NCBI RefSeq assembly: GCF_030812255.1 | Contig: NZ_JAUSSH010000003.1 | Coordinates: 1 to 64,000, forward strand | Length of the DNA: 64,000 nucleotides | Reading direction: 5' to 3' | Source of the DNA: Paeniglutamicibacter psychrophenolicus | GTDB taxonomy: Bacteria > Actinomycetota > Actinomycetes > Actinomycetales > Micrococcaceae | In this document: positions 48,443-55,997 of the stretch, in pieces | How positions within the stretch are numbered: position 1 is the first letter of the stretch | How the letters are laid out: each line of letters opens with the position of its first letter | The notes under the pieces: generated by a model | What the model was told of the DNA's origin: nothing | The model's input: only the letters and a program-made list of their open reading frames with translations | The model's database searches: none | Made by a program: the position numbers and the translations under genes

Positions 48443-49717
48443 ATGGCTGAGATACTAGCCGCCACCCCGCAGCAGCTCGCTGCGGCCAAGAAGGCGGTGA
48501 TCAGCAGTTCGATCGGTGCCGCCCTGGAATGGTTCGACATCATCGTCTACGCGACCTTCGCCGTCGTGATTGCCGAGAACTTCTTCCCGGAGTCCAACGG
48601 CACGATCGGGTTGATTCTGACCTTTGCCACCTTCGCGATCTCCTAACTGATCCGCCCGCTGGGCGGCATGGTGCTGGGCAGCTTCGCGGACCGCAAGGGC
48701 CGGAAGAATGCCCTGATGCTGACCCTGATGCTGATGATGGTCGGCACGCTGATCATGGCGGTCGCACCAACCTATGCCCAGGTCGGGGTGTGGGGTGCGG
48801 TGATCATCCTGGTTTCCCGTTTGGTCCAGGGCTTCTCGGCCGGCGGCGAGTTCGGCACGGCAACCGCCTTCCTGATCGAAACGGCCCCGCACAGGAAGGC
48901 CTTCTATGCCTCGTGGCAAGTCGCCGCCCAGGGCGCCTCGATGCTGCTGGCCTCGGCCTTCGGCTACGGGTTGACCCAATGGCTCTCCGAGGAGGCGTTG
49001 TACAGCTGGGGCTGGAGGGTGCCATTCTTCGTGGGCCTGCTGATCGGTCCGGTGGGCCTGTACATCCGGGCCAGGCTCGACGAGACCGAGGAGTTCACCA
49101 AGGGCGAGAGGACCAAGACCCCGCTGAAGGACCTGTTTGTGCACCACCACGGCCGCCTGCTGGCAGGTTCGGCTGTCATCGGGGTGGCAACCATCTCGGT
49201 GTACATGATCCTGTACATGCCGACCTTTGCCGTGAAGAACCTGGGCATCCCCGCCACCGCCGCGTTCCTGGGCGGCGTCGTGGCCGGGTTGGTCGCGCTG
49301 GTCGGCGTCCCGTTCGTGGGGCACCTGGCCGACCGGATCGGTCCGGCCCGGGTCATGACCTATGCCGCGATCGGCGCACTGCTGCTGGCCTGGCCGTTGT
49401 TCCAGCTGATGGTCACCAAGCCAACGGTGCCGATGCTGATCCTGGTCATTGGCCTGCTGGGTGTGATCATGGCCTTCTACTTCGGCCCGTTGCCGGCGCT
49501 GCTGTCTTCGCTGTTCCCGGCGGCCATCCGCGGCACCGGCCTGGCCGTGACCTACAACGTCGGGGTGACGCTGCTTGGCGGCATCGCCCCGCTCGTGCTG
49601 ACGTGGCTGCTCAGCGTCACCGGGTCGCTGAATGCGCCGAGTCTCTACTACATGGCAATTGCCGTGATTTCCCTCGTGGGCCTGTACTTCGTGCGCAAGC
49701 GCTACCAGCAGGCCTAG
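48443..49717 (+). pseudogene. MHS-family MFS transporter split by an in-frame stop
   Basis: A 424-codon reading frame for a metabolite:H+ symporter (MHS/ProP-like): GAALEWFDIIVYATFAVVI, then LIRPLGGMVLGSFADRKGRK (the A-like loop motif), LVSRLVQGFSAGGEFGTATA and a full set of C-terminal helices. A TAA at 48644-48646 interrupts it after FATFAIS; a one-base change from TAC or TAT would restore the frame, and the frame continues uninterrupted to 49717. As given, no internal start would yield a functional carrier. The gene probably imported the substrate of the adjacent deacylase. Confidence 0.85.
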
Positions 49718-49889
49718 CAAGCCCGGCGTTGCGTCGTCGGCAGGTGGTCCTTGGGGACGTGCCGACGACGCGTGCCTGGCATCCCGGCGTGGGCACCGGC
49801 GATTTGCCAAGTCAGGGATGTGTGTATTAGATTATCTACTTGTTGCAACGCACTGGAACGGAAATCTTCCGAAGAAGTGTGTTGTTTCG

Positions 49890-49965
49890 GGGCCTTTAGC
49901 TCAGCTGGTAGAGCGTCACGTTTACACCGTGAATGTCATCGGTTCGATCCCGGTAGGGCCCACCA
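49890..49965 (+). tRNA. tRNA-Val (TAC), second identical copy
   Basis: Identical over all 76 bases to 44110-44185, including encoded CCA. Anticodon TAC in the loop TTTACAC. Flanking sequence differs immediately on both sides, and this copy has its own terminator at 49970-50014. Confidence 0.97.
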
Positions 49966-49969
49966 AAAC

Positions 49970-50014
49970 AAAGCTCCGCGTCATGGAAGAGATTCCGGGA
50001 CGCGGAGCTTTTTT
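49970..50014 (+). terminator. Rho-independent terminator after tRNA-Val
   Basis: AAGCTCCGCGTC and GACGCGGAGCTT form a 12-bp stem followed by TTTTT. It starts 5 bases after the tRNA. Confidence 0.92.
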
Positions 50015-50052
50015 GCGTTCCATTTCACCCGGAACCGTAAGTAAGCCGACTC

Positions 50053-50085
50053 CATACTTACAGTTTCACGATAACTGTAAGTATG
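50053..50085 (+). promoter_or_regulatory. 12-bp perfect inverted repeat at the fic promoter
   Basis: CATACTTACAGT (50053-50064) and ACTGTAAGTATG (50074-50085) are exact inverted copies with a 9-base spacer, ending 8 bases before the ATG of the Fic gene. A further half-site-like GTAAGTAAG lies upstream at about 50037. Position and symmetry suit an operator, possibly bound by the Fic protein's own C-terminal DNA-binding domain. Confidence 0.65.
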
Positions 50086-50093
50086 ATCGGATC

Positions 50094-51311
50094 ATGTCAA
50101 CAGTTTCACTGCGTGTGCCGCCAATCAAACTTGAAACCCATCAGTGGCTTGCCGAGCAGGACGGGATGAGTTCGCGGGCACAGCTTGCCCGTGGATCCGG
50201 GCCGTACGAATCGGCGGTCCCGCCGAAGATCGCCAACCTCCAGCTCGACGTTCCCGCGCTGCTGGCGGCAGACGTCGAGGACGCGGTTTCGGCCTTGGTG
50301 CGTTTCGACAGCCACGCCCGGGATCGGCTGGGAACGTCCTCTCCCATGCTGGGCCCGATGTCCTCGATCCTGTTGCGCACCGAGTCTTCCTCGTCCTCGC
50401 AAATTGAAAACCTGACGGTGGGTGCGCGGCAGCTTGCCCTGGCCGAACTCAACCAATCGACATCGACCAACGCCATGTCCGTTTCGGCGAACGTCCACGC
50501 CATGGAAGCGGCCCTGGAGCTGGCGGACCACGTGGACAGGGCGGCCATCCTCACAATGCACGAAAAGCTGCTCATGGGGCAAAAAGGCTGGGAAAGCCAC
50601 GCGGGAAGATTCAGGCAGCAGCTGGTGTGGATTGGATCGACAGGGACGAGCCCGCGTGGAGCGACCTTCGTGGCGCCCAGGTTCGAGCTGGTGGACGACT
50701 TGATTGAGGATCTGGTGGACTTCGTCTCTCGGGACGACCTTCCGGTGCTGGTTCAGATCGCCATTGCCCACGCCCAGCTTGAAACCATCCACCCGTTCGT
50801 GGATGGCAACGGACGGACCGGGCGGGCACTGGTCCATGCCTTGCTGCGCGGCAAGGGATTGGTGCGTTCGACCACGGCCCCGTTGTCCGCGGGCCTGCTG
50901 AAGAACACGAACCGATATTTCGAGGCACTGACGTCTTACCGTGCCGGGGAAGCGGGTCCAATATGCGAGCAGTTTGCAGCCGCCTCGAGATTCGCGGCGC
51001 ACTCGGGTGCCGAACTGATCGACAAGCTGGGGCTGGAACTGGACGCCGCCAGGCAGTCGCTTGCCGCCCTGCGTCCACAGGCCATGGCGTGGGCGCTGCT
51101 GCCGCATCTGGTCTCCCATCCTGTCATGAACACCGAGCTGGTCACCGGGCTATTGGGGACATCGCAAACCAGCGCCTTGCGTGCGCTGGCCCAGCTCCAG
51201 GATGCCGGTGTTGTCGTGGAGCGTTCGGGATACAAGCGAAACCGTGTGTGGCAGCACGACGGGATCCTTGCTGTCCTCGACGGGTACGCCGCGGAACTTC
51301 TGCGGGCTTGA
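50094..51311 (+). CDS. Fic-domain AMP-transferase-like protein with C-terminal winged helix
   Basis: A 405-residue protein. The Fic motif HPFVDGNGRTGR (His near 233) is complete, so AMP transfer to a target hydroxyl is possible. The N-terminal part contains SSSQIEN at residues 100-106, matching the inhibitory (S/T)xxxE(G/N) helix of class II Fic proteins, with Glu near 105. The C terminus (LLGTSQTSALRALAQLQDAG, then VVERSGYKRNRVWQ) looks like a winged helix-turn-helix. Target unknown. The upstream open frame runs through the tRNA and is not real; ATG 50094 starts MSTVSLRVPPIKLETHQW. A perfect palindrome lies just before it. Confidence 0.9.
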   Translation: MSTVSLRVPPIKLETHQWLAEQDGMSSRAQLARGSGPYESAVPPKIANLQLDVPALLAADVEDAVSALVRFDSHARDRLGTSSPMLGPMSSILLRTESSSSSQIENLTVGARQLALAELNQSTSTNAMSVSANVHAMEAALELADHVDRAAILTMHEKLLMGQKGWESHAGRFRQQLVWIGSTGTSPRGATFVAPRFELVDDLIEDLVDFVSRDDLPVLVQIAIAHAQLETIHPFVDGNGRTGRALVHALLRGKGLVRSTTAPLSAGLLKNTNRYFEALTSYRAGEAGPICEQFAAASRFAAHSGAELIDKLGLELDAARQSLAALRPQAMAWALLPHLVSHPVMNTELVTGLLGTSQTSALRALAQLQDAGVVVERSGYKRNRVWQHDGILAVLDGYAAELLRA

Positions 51312-51500
51312 AATCAGGTTTGACGTGGTTCGGCGGGGGAGCCCCGGCACCTGGCCCCGGTCCGGCCGGGCTTCGTTGGCCGGGACGCGTTCGTCCCGTG
51401 AACCGGTTTCCGTGCCGTGTTGCGCGGACCATGCCAGGCGTGAAGGGTCCGCCACATGAAGGCAGGGCCTTGGCCTCGTGCGATAGGAGGGTGGACATGG

Positions 51501-51538
51501 AAGCGCCCCAACCCCCGCGTGCGGGGGTTGGGGCGCTT
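51501..51538 (-). terminator. 18-bp perfect hairpin downstream of the CsbD-like gene
   Basis: AAGCGCCCCAACCCCCGC (51501-51518) and its exact complement (51521-51538) with a 2-base centre. It lies past the csbD-like stop on the reverse strand and could also stop transcription from fic. No U tract. Confidence 0.65.
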
Positions 51539-51558
51539 CGGCTGGTTGGTGCCGGGGT

Positions 51559-51744
51559 CTAGCCGCCGGTGATGTCCTTGGCTGCGTCCTTGACGTGTTC
51601 CCCGGCCTGCTTGGCCTTTGCCGCGGCCTGGTCCCTGAGGCCCTGGGCCTGCAGCTGCTCGTTGTTCGTGGCGTCGCCAAGCTTTTCCTTGGCCTCGCCG
51701 GCTACTTCCTGTGCCTTGTTGCTGATCTTGTCTCCGAGTCCCAT
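51559..51744 (-). CDS. CsbD-like stress-response protein
   Basis: A 61-residue protein, MGLGDKISNKAQEVAGEAKE followed by helices rich in lysine, alanine and glutamine and ending KDAAKDITGG. This is the CsbD pattern (KGKAKEAVGKATG-like) of general-stress proteins, whose exact function is unknown. The ATG at 51744 follows a clear AAGG box. It is the only gene between fic and the gluconate genes, on the reverse strand. Confidence 0.85.
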   Translation of the reverse strand: MGLGDKISNKAQEVAGEAKEKLGDATNNEQLQAQGLRDQAAAKAKQAGEHVKDAAKDITGG

Positions 51745-51938
51745 GGCGGGTTTTCCCTTCGTTGATCTTGCGTGAACCCTCCCCACGCTAGGAACAGAAC
51801 CTTGGCGCTGGCTGGGAACCGCTGCAAAACGGCCCGAAAGGCTGCCTCGAATCGGTGAGCGGGCACCGCGGATTGCACGCGGTGACGGGGATCCGGGGGT
51901 TGCCGAGGTTGTTAGAAAGATTGGATCAATGCCCCCTG

Positions 51939-51968
51939 TTGACACCCCGGTCGTGCGCGTCCTAGTCT
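51939..51968 (+). promoter_or_regulatory. Promoter of the gluconate operon
   Basis: A perfect -35 TTGACA (51939-51944) and TAGTCT (51963-51968) are 18 bases apart, about 70 bases before gntK. The A/T palindrome ATAAAT-CAT-ATTTAT (51971-51985) starts directly after the -10. Confidence 0.6.
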
Positions 51969-51983
51969 GTATAAATCATATTT

Positions 51984-52014
51984 ATGCCGAACATCACGTA
52001 GTTATGTCCGACAT
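51984..52014 (+). promoter_or_regulatory. Two operator-like palindromes before gntK
   Basis: ATGTCCGACAT (52004-52014) is a perfect palindrome around C with the GTCCGAC centre typical of FadR-subfamily GntR operators. ATGCCGAACAT (51984-51994) is a near copy exactly 20 bases earlier, that is, two helical turns. Both lie between promoter and start codon, where a repressor would block transcription. The FadR-type regulator at 58011 is the obvious candidate binder. Confidence 0.55.
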
Positions 52015-52040
52015 TAGCCTGGTTCCACGATGGAGTGACG

Positions 52041-52556
52041 ATGAACAGCCCTGCCTACCCGCCCATGATCGTTATGGGCGTTTCCGGATGCGGAAAATCC
52101 ACGGTGGGGCGCTTGCTGGCCGAGAAGCTCGGTTCGGTGTTCATCGACGGAGACGACCTGCACCCCGCATCCAACAAGGAAAAGATGGCTGCAGGGCACC
52201 CGCTCAACGACGGTGACCGCACGCCCTGGCTCGCAACCATTGGAGACGAACTCTCCGAAAGCGTTCAGGACGGCACGCCGGCGGTCATCGCCTGCTCGGC
52301 ACTCAAGCGCAGCTACCGCGACCTGTTGCGCGGCCACGAGCCGTCCACCGTCTTCATCCACCTGCGCGGCACGGCCGATCTCATCCAGCACCGCCTGGAT
52401 GAACGCAGCCACGAATACATGCCCCCGACGTTGCTGGCCTCGCAGCTGAGCACCCTCGAAGCCCTCGAACCGGACGAGGCAGCCATCGAAGTCGATGTCA
52501 GTCTCACCCCCGAGGACATCGTGGCCCAGGTGGCCAGGACGCTGAACGCCCCGTAG
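52041..52556 (+). CDS. gntK: Gluconate kinase
   Basis: A 171-residue P-loop kinase that phosphorylates D-gluconate at C6. Walker A is GVSGCGKST. FIDGDDLHPASNKEKMAAGHPLNDGDRTPWL is the gluconokinase substrate-binding block. The ACSALKRSYRDLLR helix carries the lid arginines. ATG 52041 is preferred to the GTG at 52035 because GGAG lies five bases upstream. First gene of the sugar-acid operon. Confidence 0.95.
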   Translation: MNSPAYPPMIVMGVSGCGKSTVGRLLAEKLGSVFIDGDDLHPASNKEKMAAGHPLNDGDRTPWLATIGDELSESVQDGTPAVIACSALKRSYRDLLRGHEPSTVFIHLRGTADLIQHRLDERSHEYMPPTLLASQLSTLEALEPDEAAIEVDVSLTPEDIVAQVARTLNAP

Positions 52557-52622
52557 CACCCCAGGGACCATCCGGTTCCATCCCCACCACCCGAGACCAC
52601 TTACACCTTTCGAAGGACAATG

Positions 52623-54026
52623 ATGACCGACGAGTTAGTCATGAACTGGACGCTGGGCACCCCCGCGCTCCTCTCCATCGCCGTGGGCGCGATCCTGCTG
52701 CTGCTTCTGTTCATTATCAAATGGCGCATCCATGCCTTCGTGGCGCTGGTCGTCATCTCGCTGCTGACCGCAGTGGCCACCGGGATCCCGGTGGCCTCGG
52801 TGATACCGACACTGACCGGCGGCTTCGGCGGAACGTTGGCCTCCGTGGCCCTGCTCGTGGGCCTGGGTGCCATGCTCGGGCGCATGCTCGAGACCAGCGG
52901 CGGCGCCGAGGTGCTGACCAACGCGTTGATCGGCAAGTTCGGCGAGAAGCGCGCACCGCTGGCCCTGTCCATCGCCTCGCTGCTCTTCGGCTTCCCGATC
53001 TTCTTCGACGCCGGCCTCGTGGTCATGCTGCCGATCATCTTCACCGTGGCACGCCGCCTGGGCGGCTCCTTCCTGGGCTACGCCTTCCCGGCGGCCACCG
53101 CCTTCTCGGTGATGCACATCTTCGTGCCGCCGCACCCGGGCCCGGTGGCGGCCTCCGGCCTGCTCGAGGCCAACGTCGGCCTGGTCCTGCTGCTGGGCCT
53201 GGTCGTCGCGCTGCCGACCTGGTACTTCGCCGGCCACCTCTACGGCAAGTACGTGGGCCGCAAGTTCAACATCGCCATCCCCGACATCCTCGCCGGCACC
53301 AAACAGGAACAGCACGACTTCGCCTCCACGCCGAAGCTGGGCACCGTGGTGACGCTGCTGCTCCTGCCGCTGGTCCTGATCTTCATGAACACCGGCCTGA
53401 ACACCCTGGCCTCGGCCGGAATCGTGGACAAGGGCGCCCAGTGGGTCCAGATCCTGCGCCTGGTCGGCGAAACCCCGATCGCCCTGCTGATCACCGTGCT
53501 GCTGGGCATGTACCTGCTGGGCTACAAGCAGAACAAGGACAAGACCCTCGTCGAAACCGTGGTCGACTCCGCGCTCGGCCCGGTCTGCTCGATCATCCTG
53601 ATCACCGGCGCCGGCGGCATGTTCGGTGCGGTGCTGCGCGCCAGCGGCATCGGCGATGCCGTGGCCGACTCGCTTGACGCCCTGGGCCTGCCGATCATCG
53701 TCGCCGGCTTCATCATCGCCGCCGTGGTCCGCGTCGCCCAGGGTTCGGCCACCGTCGCCCTGACCACCGCCGCCGCCATCATCCAGCCCGTCGTGGTGGG
53801 CAACGCCGACCTGAACCAGATCGAGGTCGTGGCCATCGTGCTCGCCCTGGCCGCCGGCTCGGTGTTCGCCGGGCACGTCAACGACTCCGGCTTCTGGCTG
53901 GTCTCCCGCTTCTTCGGCATGGACGTCAAGACCACGCTGAAGGTCTGGACCGTCGGACAGGCACTGGTCGGTGTCATCGGCTTCGCCATTGCGTACCTGA
54001 TCTACGCCGTCGCCGCGGCCTTCTAG
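52623..54026 (+). CDS. gntP: Gluconate:H+ symporter (GntP family)
   Basis: A 467-residue permease with about twelve hydrophobic helices. Family features: GGFGGTLASVALLVGLGAMLG, FFDAGLVVMLPI, HIFVPPHPGPVAASGLL and GSATVALTTAAAIIQP. Imports D-gluconate or L-idonate. ATG 52623 fits the GAAGGA box better than ATG 52620. It follows gntK by 66 bases and precedes idnO by 46, so all are likely in one operon. Confidence 0.95.
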   Translation: MTDELVMNWTLGTPALLSIAVGAILLLLLFIIKWRIHAFVALVVISLLTAVATGIPVASVIPTLTGGFGGTLASVALLVGLGAMLGRMLETSGGAEVLTNALIGKFGEKRAPLALSIASLLFGFPIFFDAGLVVMLPIIFTVARRLGGSFLGYAFPAATAFSVMHIFVPPHPGPVAASGLLEANVGLVLLLGLVVALPTWYFAGHLYGKYVGRKFNIAIPDILAGTKQEQHDFASTPKLGTVVTLLLLPLVLIFMNTGLNTLASAGIVDKGAQWVQILRLVGETPIALLITVLLGMYLLGYKQNKDKTLVETVVDSALGPVCSIILITGAGGMFGAVLRASGIGDAVADSLDALGLPIIVAGFIIAAVVRVAQGSATVALTTAAAIIQPVVVGNADLNQIEVVAIVLALAAGSVFAGHVNDSGFWLVSRFFGMDVKTTLKVWTVGQALVGVIGFAIAYLIYAVAAAF

Positions 54027-54072
54027 GTACACTCCACCTGCGTACGACTCGCACACCAGCAAAGGAAGAATC

Positions 54073-54846
54073 ATGGGCAGCAACCTCTTTGACCTCACCG
54101 GCCGCATCGCCCTGGTCACCGGTTCCTCGCGCGGCATCGGCAAGGAACTTGCCGCTGGCCTGGCAGATGCCGGCGCGACCATCGTGCTGCACGGGCGCAA
54201 TGCAGCGACCCTGGCGGCAACCGCCGCCGAGTTCGCGCAACGCTTTGGGCAGGAACGCATCTACTCCTACGCGTTCGACGTGACCGACGCCCAGGCGGTG
54301 GCCGGCGGCATCGCCGCGATCGAGGCCGAGGTCGGCCCGATCCGCATCCTGGTGAACAACGCCGGCATCCAGCACCGGGTCCCGCTGCTGGAGCTCGACG
54401 TCGCCGACTGGCAGCGCGTGCTGGACACCAACCTGACCAGCGCGTTCCTGGTGGGCCGCGAAGCGGCCCGGGGCATGCTCGCCCGCGGGGAAGGCAAGAT
54501 CATCAACATCTGCTCGGTGCAGACCGATCTGGCCCGCCCCACCATTGCCGCCTACACCGCGGCCAAGGGCGGGCTGCGCAACCTCACCCGCGCGATGACC
54601 GCCGAGTGGGCGGGGGCCGGGCTGCAGGTCAACGGCATCGCCCCGGGCTACATCCACACCGAAATGACCCAGAACCTGGTCGACGACGAAAAGTTCAACT
54701 CCTGGATCCTGGGCCGCACCCCGGCCGGGCGCTGGGGCACCGTGGCCGACCTGGCCGGGCCGGCCGTGTGGCTGGCCTCGGACGGCTCGGACTACGTCAA
54801 CGGCCAGACCATCTTCATCGACGGAGGAATGACAGTTGTCGTCTAA
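54073..54846 (+). CDS. idnO: 5-keto-D-gluconate 5-reductase (IdnO-like SDR)
   Basis: A 257-residue short-chain dehydrogenase/reductase. Cofactor site TGSSRGIGKELAAGL, structural NNAG in LVNNAGIQHR, catalytic serine in CSVQTD and YTAAKGG with the catalytic tyrosine and lysine. C-terminal DGGMTVVV. The combination with idnD and gntK supports reduction of 5-ketogluconate to gluconate. Ends overlapping the start of idnD. Confidence 0.9.
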   Translation: MGSNLFDLTGRIALVTGSSRGIGKELAAGLADAGATIVLHGRNAATLAATAAEFAQRFGQERIYSYAFDVTDAQAVAGGIAAIEAEVGPIRILVNNAGIQHRVPLLELDVADWQRVLDTNLTSAFLVGREAARGMLARGEGKIINICSVQTDLARPTIAAYTAAKGGLRNLTRAMTAEWAGAGLQVNGIAPGYIHTEMTQNLVDDEKFNSWILGRTPAGRWGTVADLAGPAVWLASDGSDYVNGQTIFIDGGMTVVV

Positions 54847-55891
54847 CACCACCACCACCGCCACGGCCGTCGTCGCCCACGCGGCAAACGACCTGCGCGT
54901 CGAGACCATCGAGGTCCCGGCACCCGCGGCGCACGAGGCACAGATCGCCATCGCCTACGGCGGGATCTGCGGCTCGGACCTGCACTACTGGAGCCACGGG
55001 GCGGCGGGGGAGTCCATCCTCAAGGCGCCCATGGTCCTGGGCCACGAGATCGTAGGCACCGTCACGATGGCCGCGGCCGACGGCACCGGACCGGCCGCGG
55101 GCACCATGGTGGCCGTGCACCCGGCCACCCCCGGCGGCACCGGGGCACGCTACCCCCAGGAGCGGCCCAACCTGTCCCCGGGCTGCACCTACCTGGGGTC
55201 CGCGGCCCGCTACCCGCACACCGAGGGCGCGTTTGCCACGCGCGTGAACCTGCCGGCCCGGATGCTGCGCGAACTGCCCGCCGGGCTCTCGCTGCGCGAT
55301 GCCGCGCTGGCCGAACCCGCGGCGGTGGCCTGGCACGCCGTGGCCCGCGCCGGGGAGGTCGCCGGAAAGCGTGTCATGGTCATCGGCGCCGGGCCCATCG
55401 GCGCGCTGGCCGTCGCGGTGCTCAAGCGCGCCGGAGCAGCCGAGATCATCGCGGTTGACATGTTTGACTACCCGCTGGAAATCGCCGCCGCGGCGGGCGC
55501 CACCGCCACCCTGAAGGCCGACGACGCCGAAGCCATCGCCGCGGTGGAAGCCGACGTGGTCATCGAGGCCAGCGGCAACCACCGCGGCCTGGCCTCGGCC
55601 ATCCGCGGCGCGATGCGCGGCGGGCGCATCGTGATGGTCGGGCTGCTGCCCTCGGGCGAGCAGCCCGCGCTGATCTCCCTGGCCATCACCCGCGAACTCG
55701 AGCTGGTCGGTTCCTTCCGGTTCAACGACGAGATCGACCAGGTGCTCACCGCGCTGGCCGAGGGCACGCTGGATGTCTCGGCCGTGATCACCCACGAGTT
55801 CGACGTTGCCGACGCACTGGCGGCCTTTGAGACGGCGAGGAACTCCGCGGAATCCGGCAAGGTGCTGCTGCGCTTCGCAGCCGAAGGCTAA
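54836..55891 (+). CDS. idnD: L-idonate 5-dehydrogenase-like, medium-chain alcohol dehydrogenase
   Basis: A 351-residue MDR enzyme oxidising L-idonate to 5-ketogluconate. Catalytic zinc ligands are in GGICGSDLHYW and LGHEIVGTV; the NAD-binding GAGPIGALAV follows. The lobe that normally carries four structural-zinc cysteines reads HPATPGGTGARYPQERPN-LSPGC, so three of four cysteines are missing, although the adjacent FGSA-like TYLGSAARYPHTEGAFA matches IdnD. The TTG start at 54836 follows GGAGGA by eight bases and lies inside idnO. Confidence 0.85.
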   Translation: MSSNTTTTATAVVAHAANDLRVETIEVPAPAAHEAQIAIAYGGICGSDLHYWSHGAAGESILKAPMVLGHEIVGTVTMAAADGTGPAAGTMVAVHPATPGGTGARYPQERPNLSPGCTYLGSAARYPHTEGAFATRVNLPARMLRELPAGLSLRDAALAEPAAVAWHAVARAGEVAGKRVMVIGAGPIGALAVAVLKRAGAAEIIAVDMFDYPLEIAAAAGATATLKADDAEAIAAVEADVVIEASGNHRGLASAIRGAMRGGRIVMVGLLPSGEQPALISLAITRELELVGSFRFNDEIDQVLTALAEGTLDVSAVITHEFDVADALAAFETARNSAESGKVLLRFAAEG

Positions 55892-55922
55892 GCCCTCCGG
55901 AAGGCACCTGCACGACACGCCA

Positions 55923-55966
55923 GGCGCCGTCCCGGTCTCCCTCATGGGGGCGACCGGGCCGACGCC
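55923..55966. terminator. Terminator-like hairpin between idnD and poxB
   Basis: GGCGCCGTCCCGGTC (55923-55937) pairs imperfectly with GACCGGGCCGACGCC (55952-55966). It lies between the converging idnD and poxB genes and could serve both. Confidence 0.5.
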
Positions 55967-55997
55967 TTCGCCGTTTACCCGCCGGGTTCGATCCCGT

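Noticed and set aside
49818-50093. Long N-terminal extension of the Fic open frame
   Set aside because: It translates through tRNA-Val and its terminator (the VERHVYTVNVIGSIPVGP type product), a familiar false extension.
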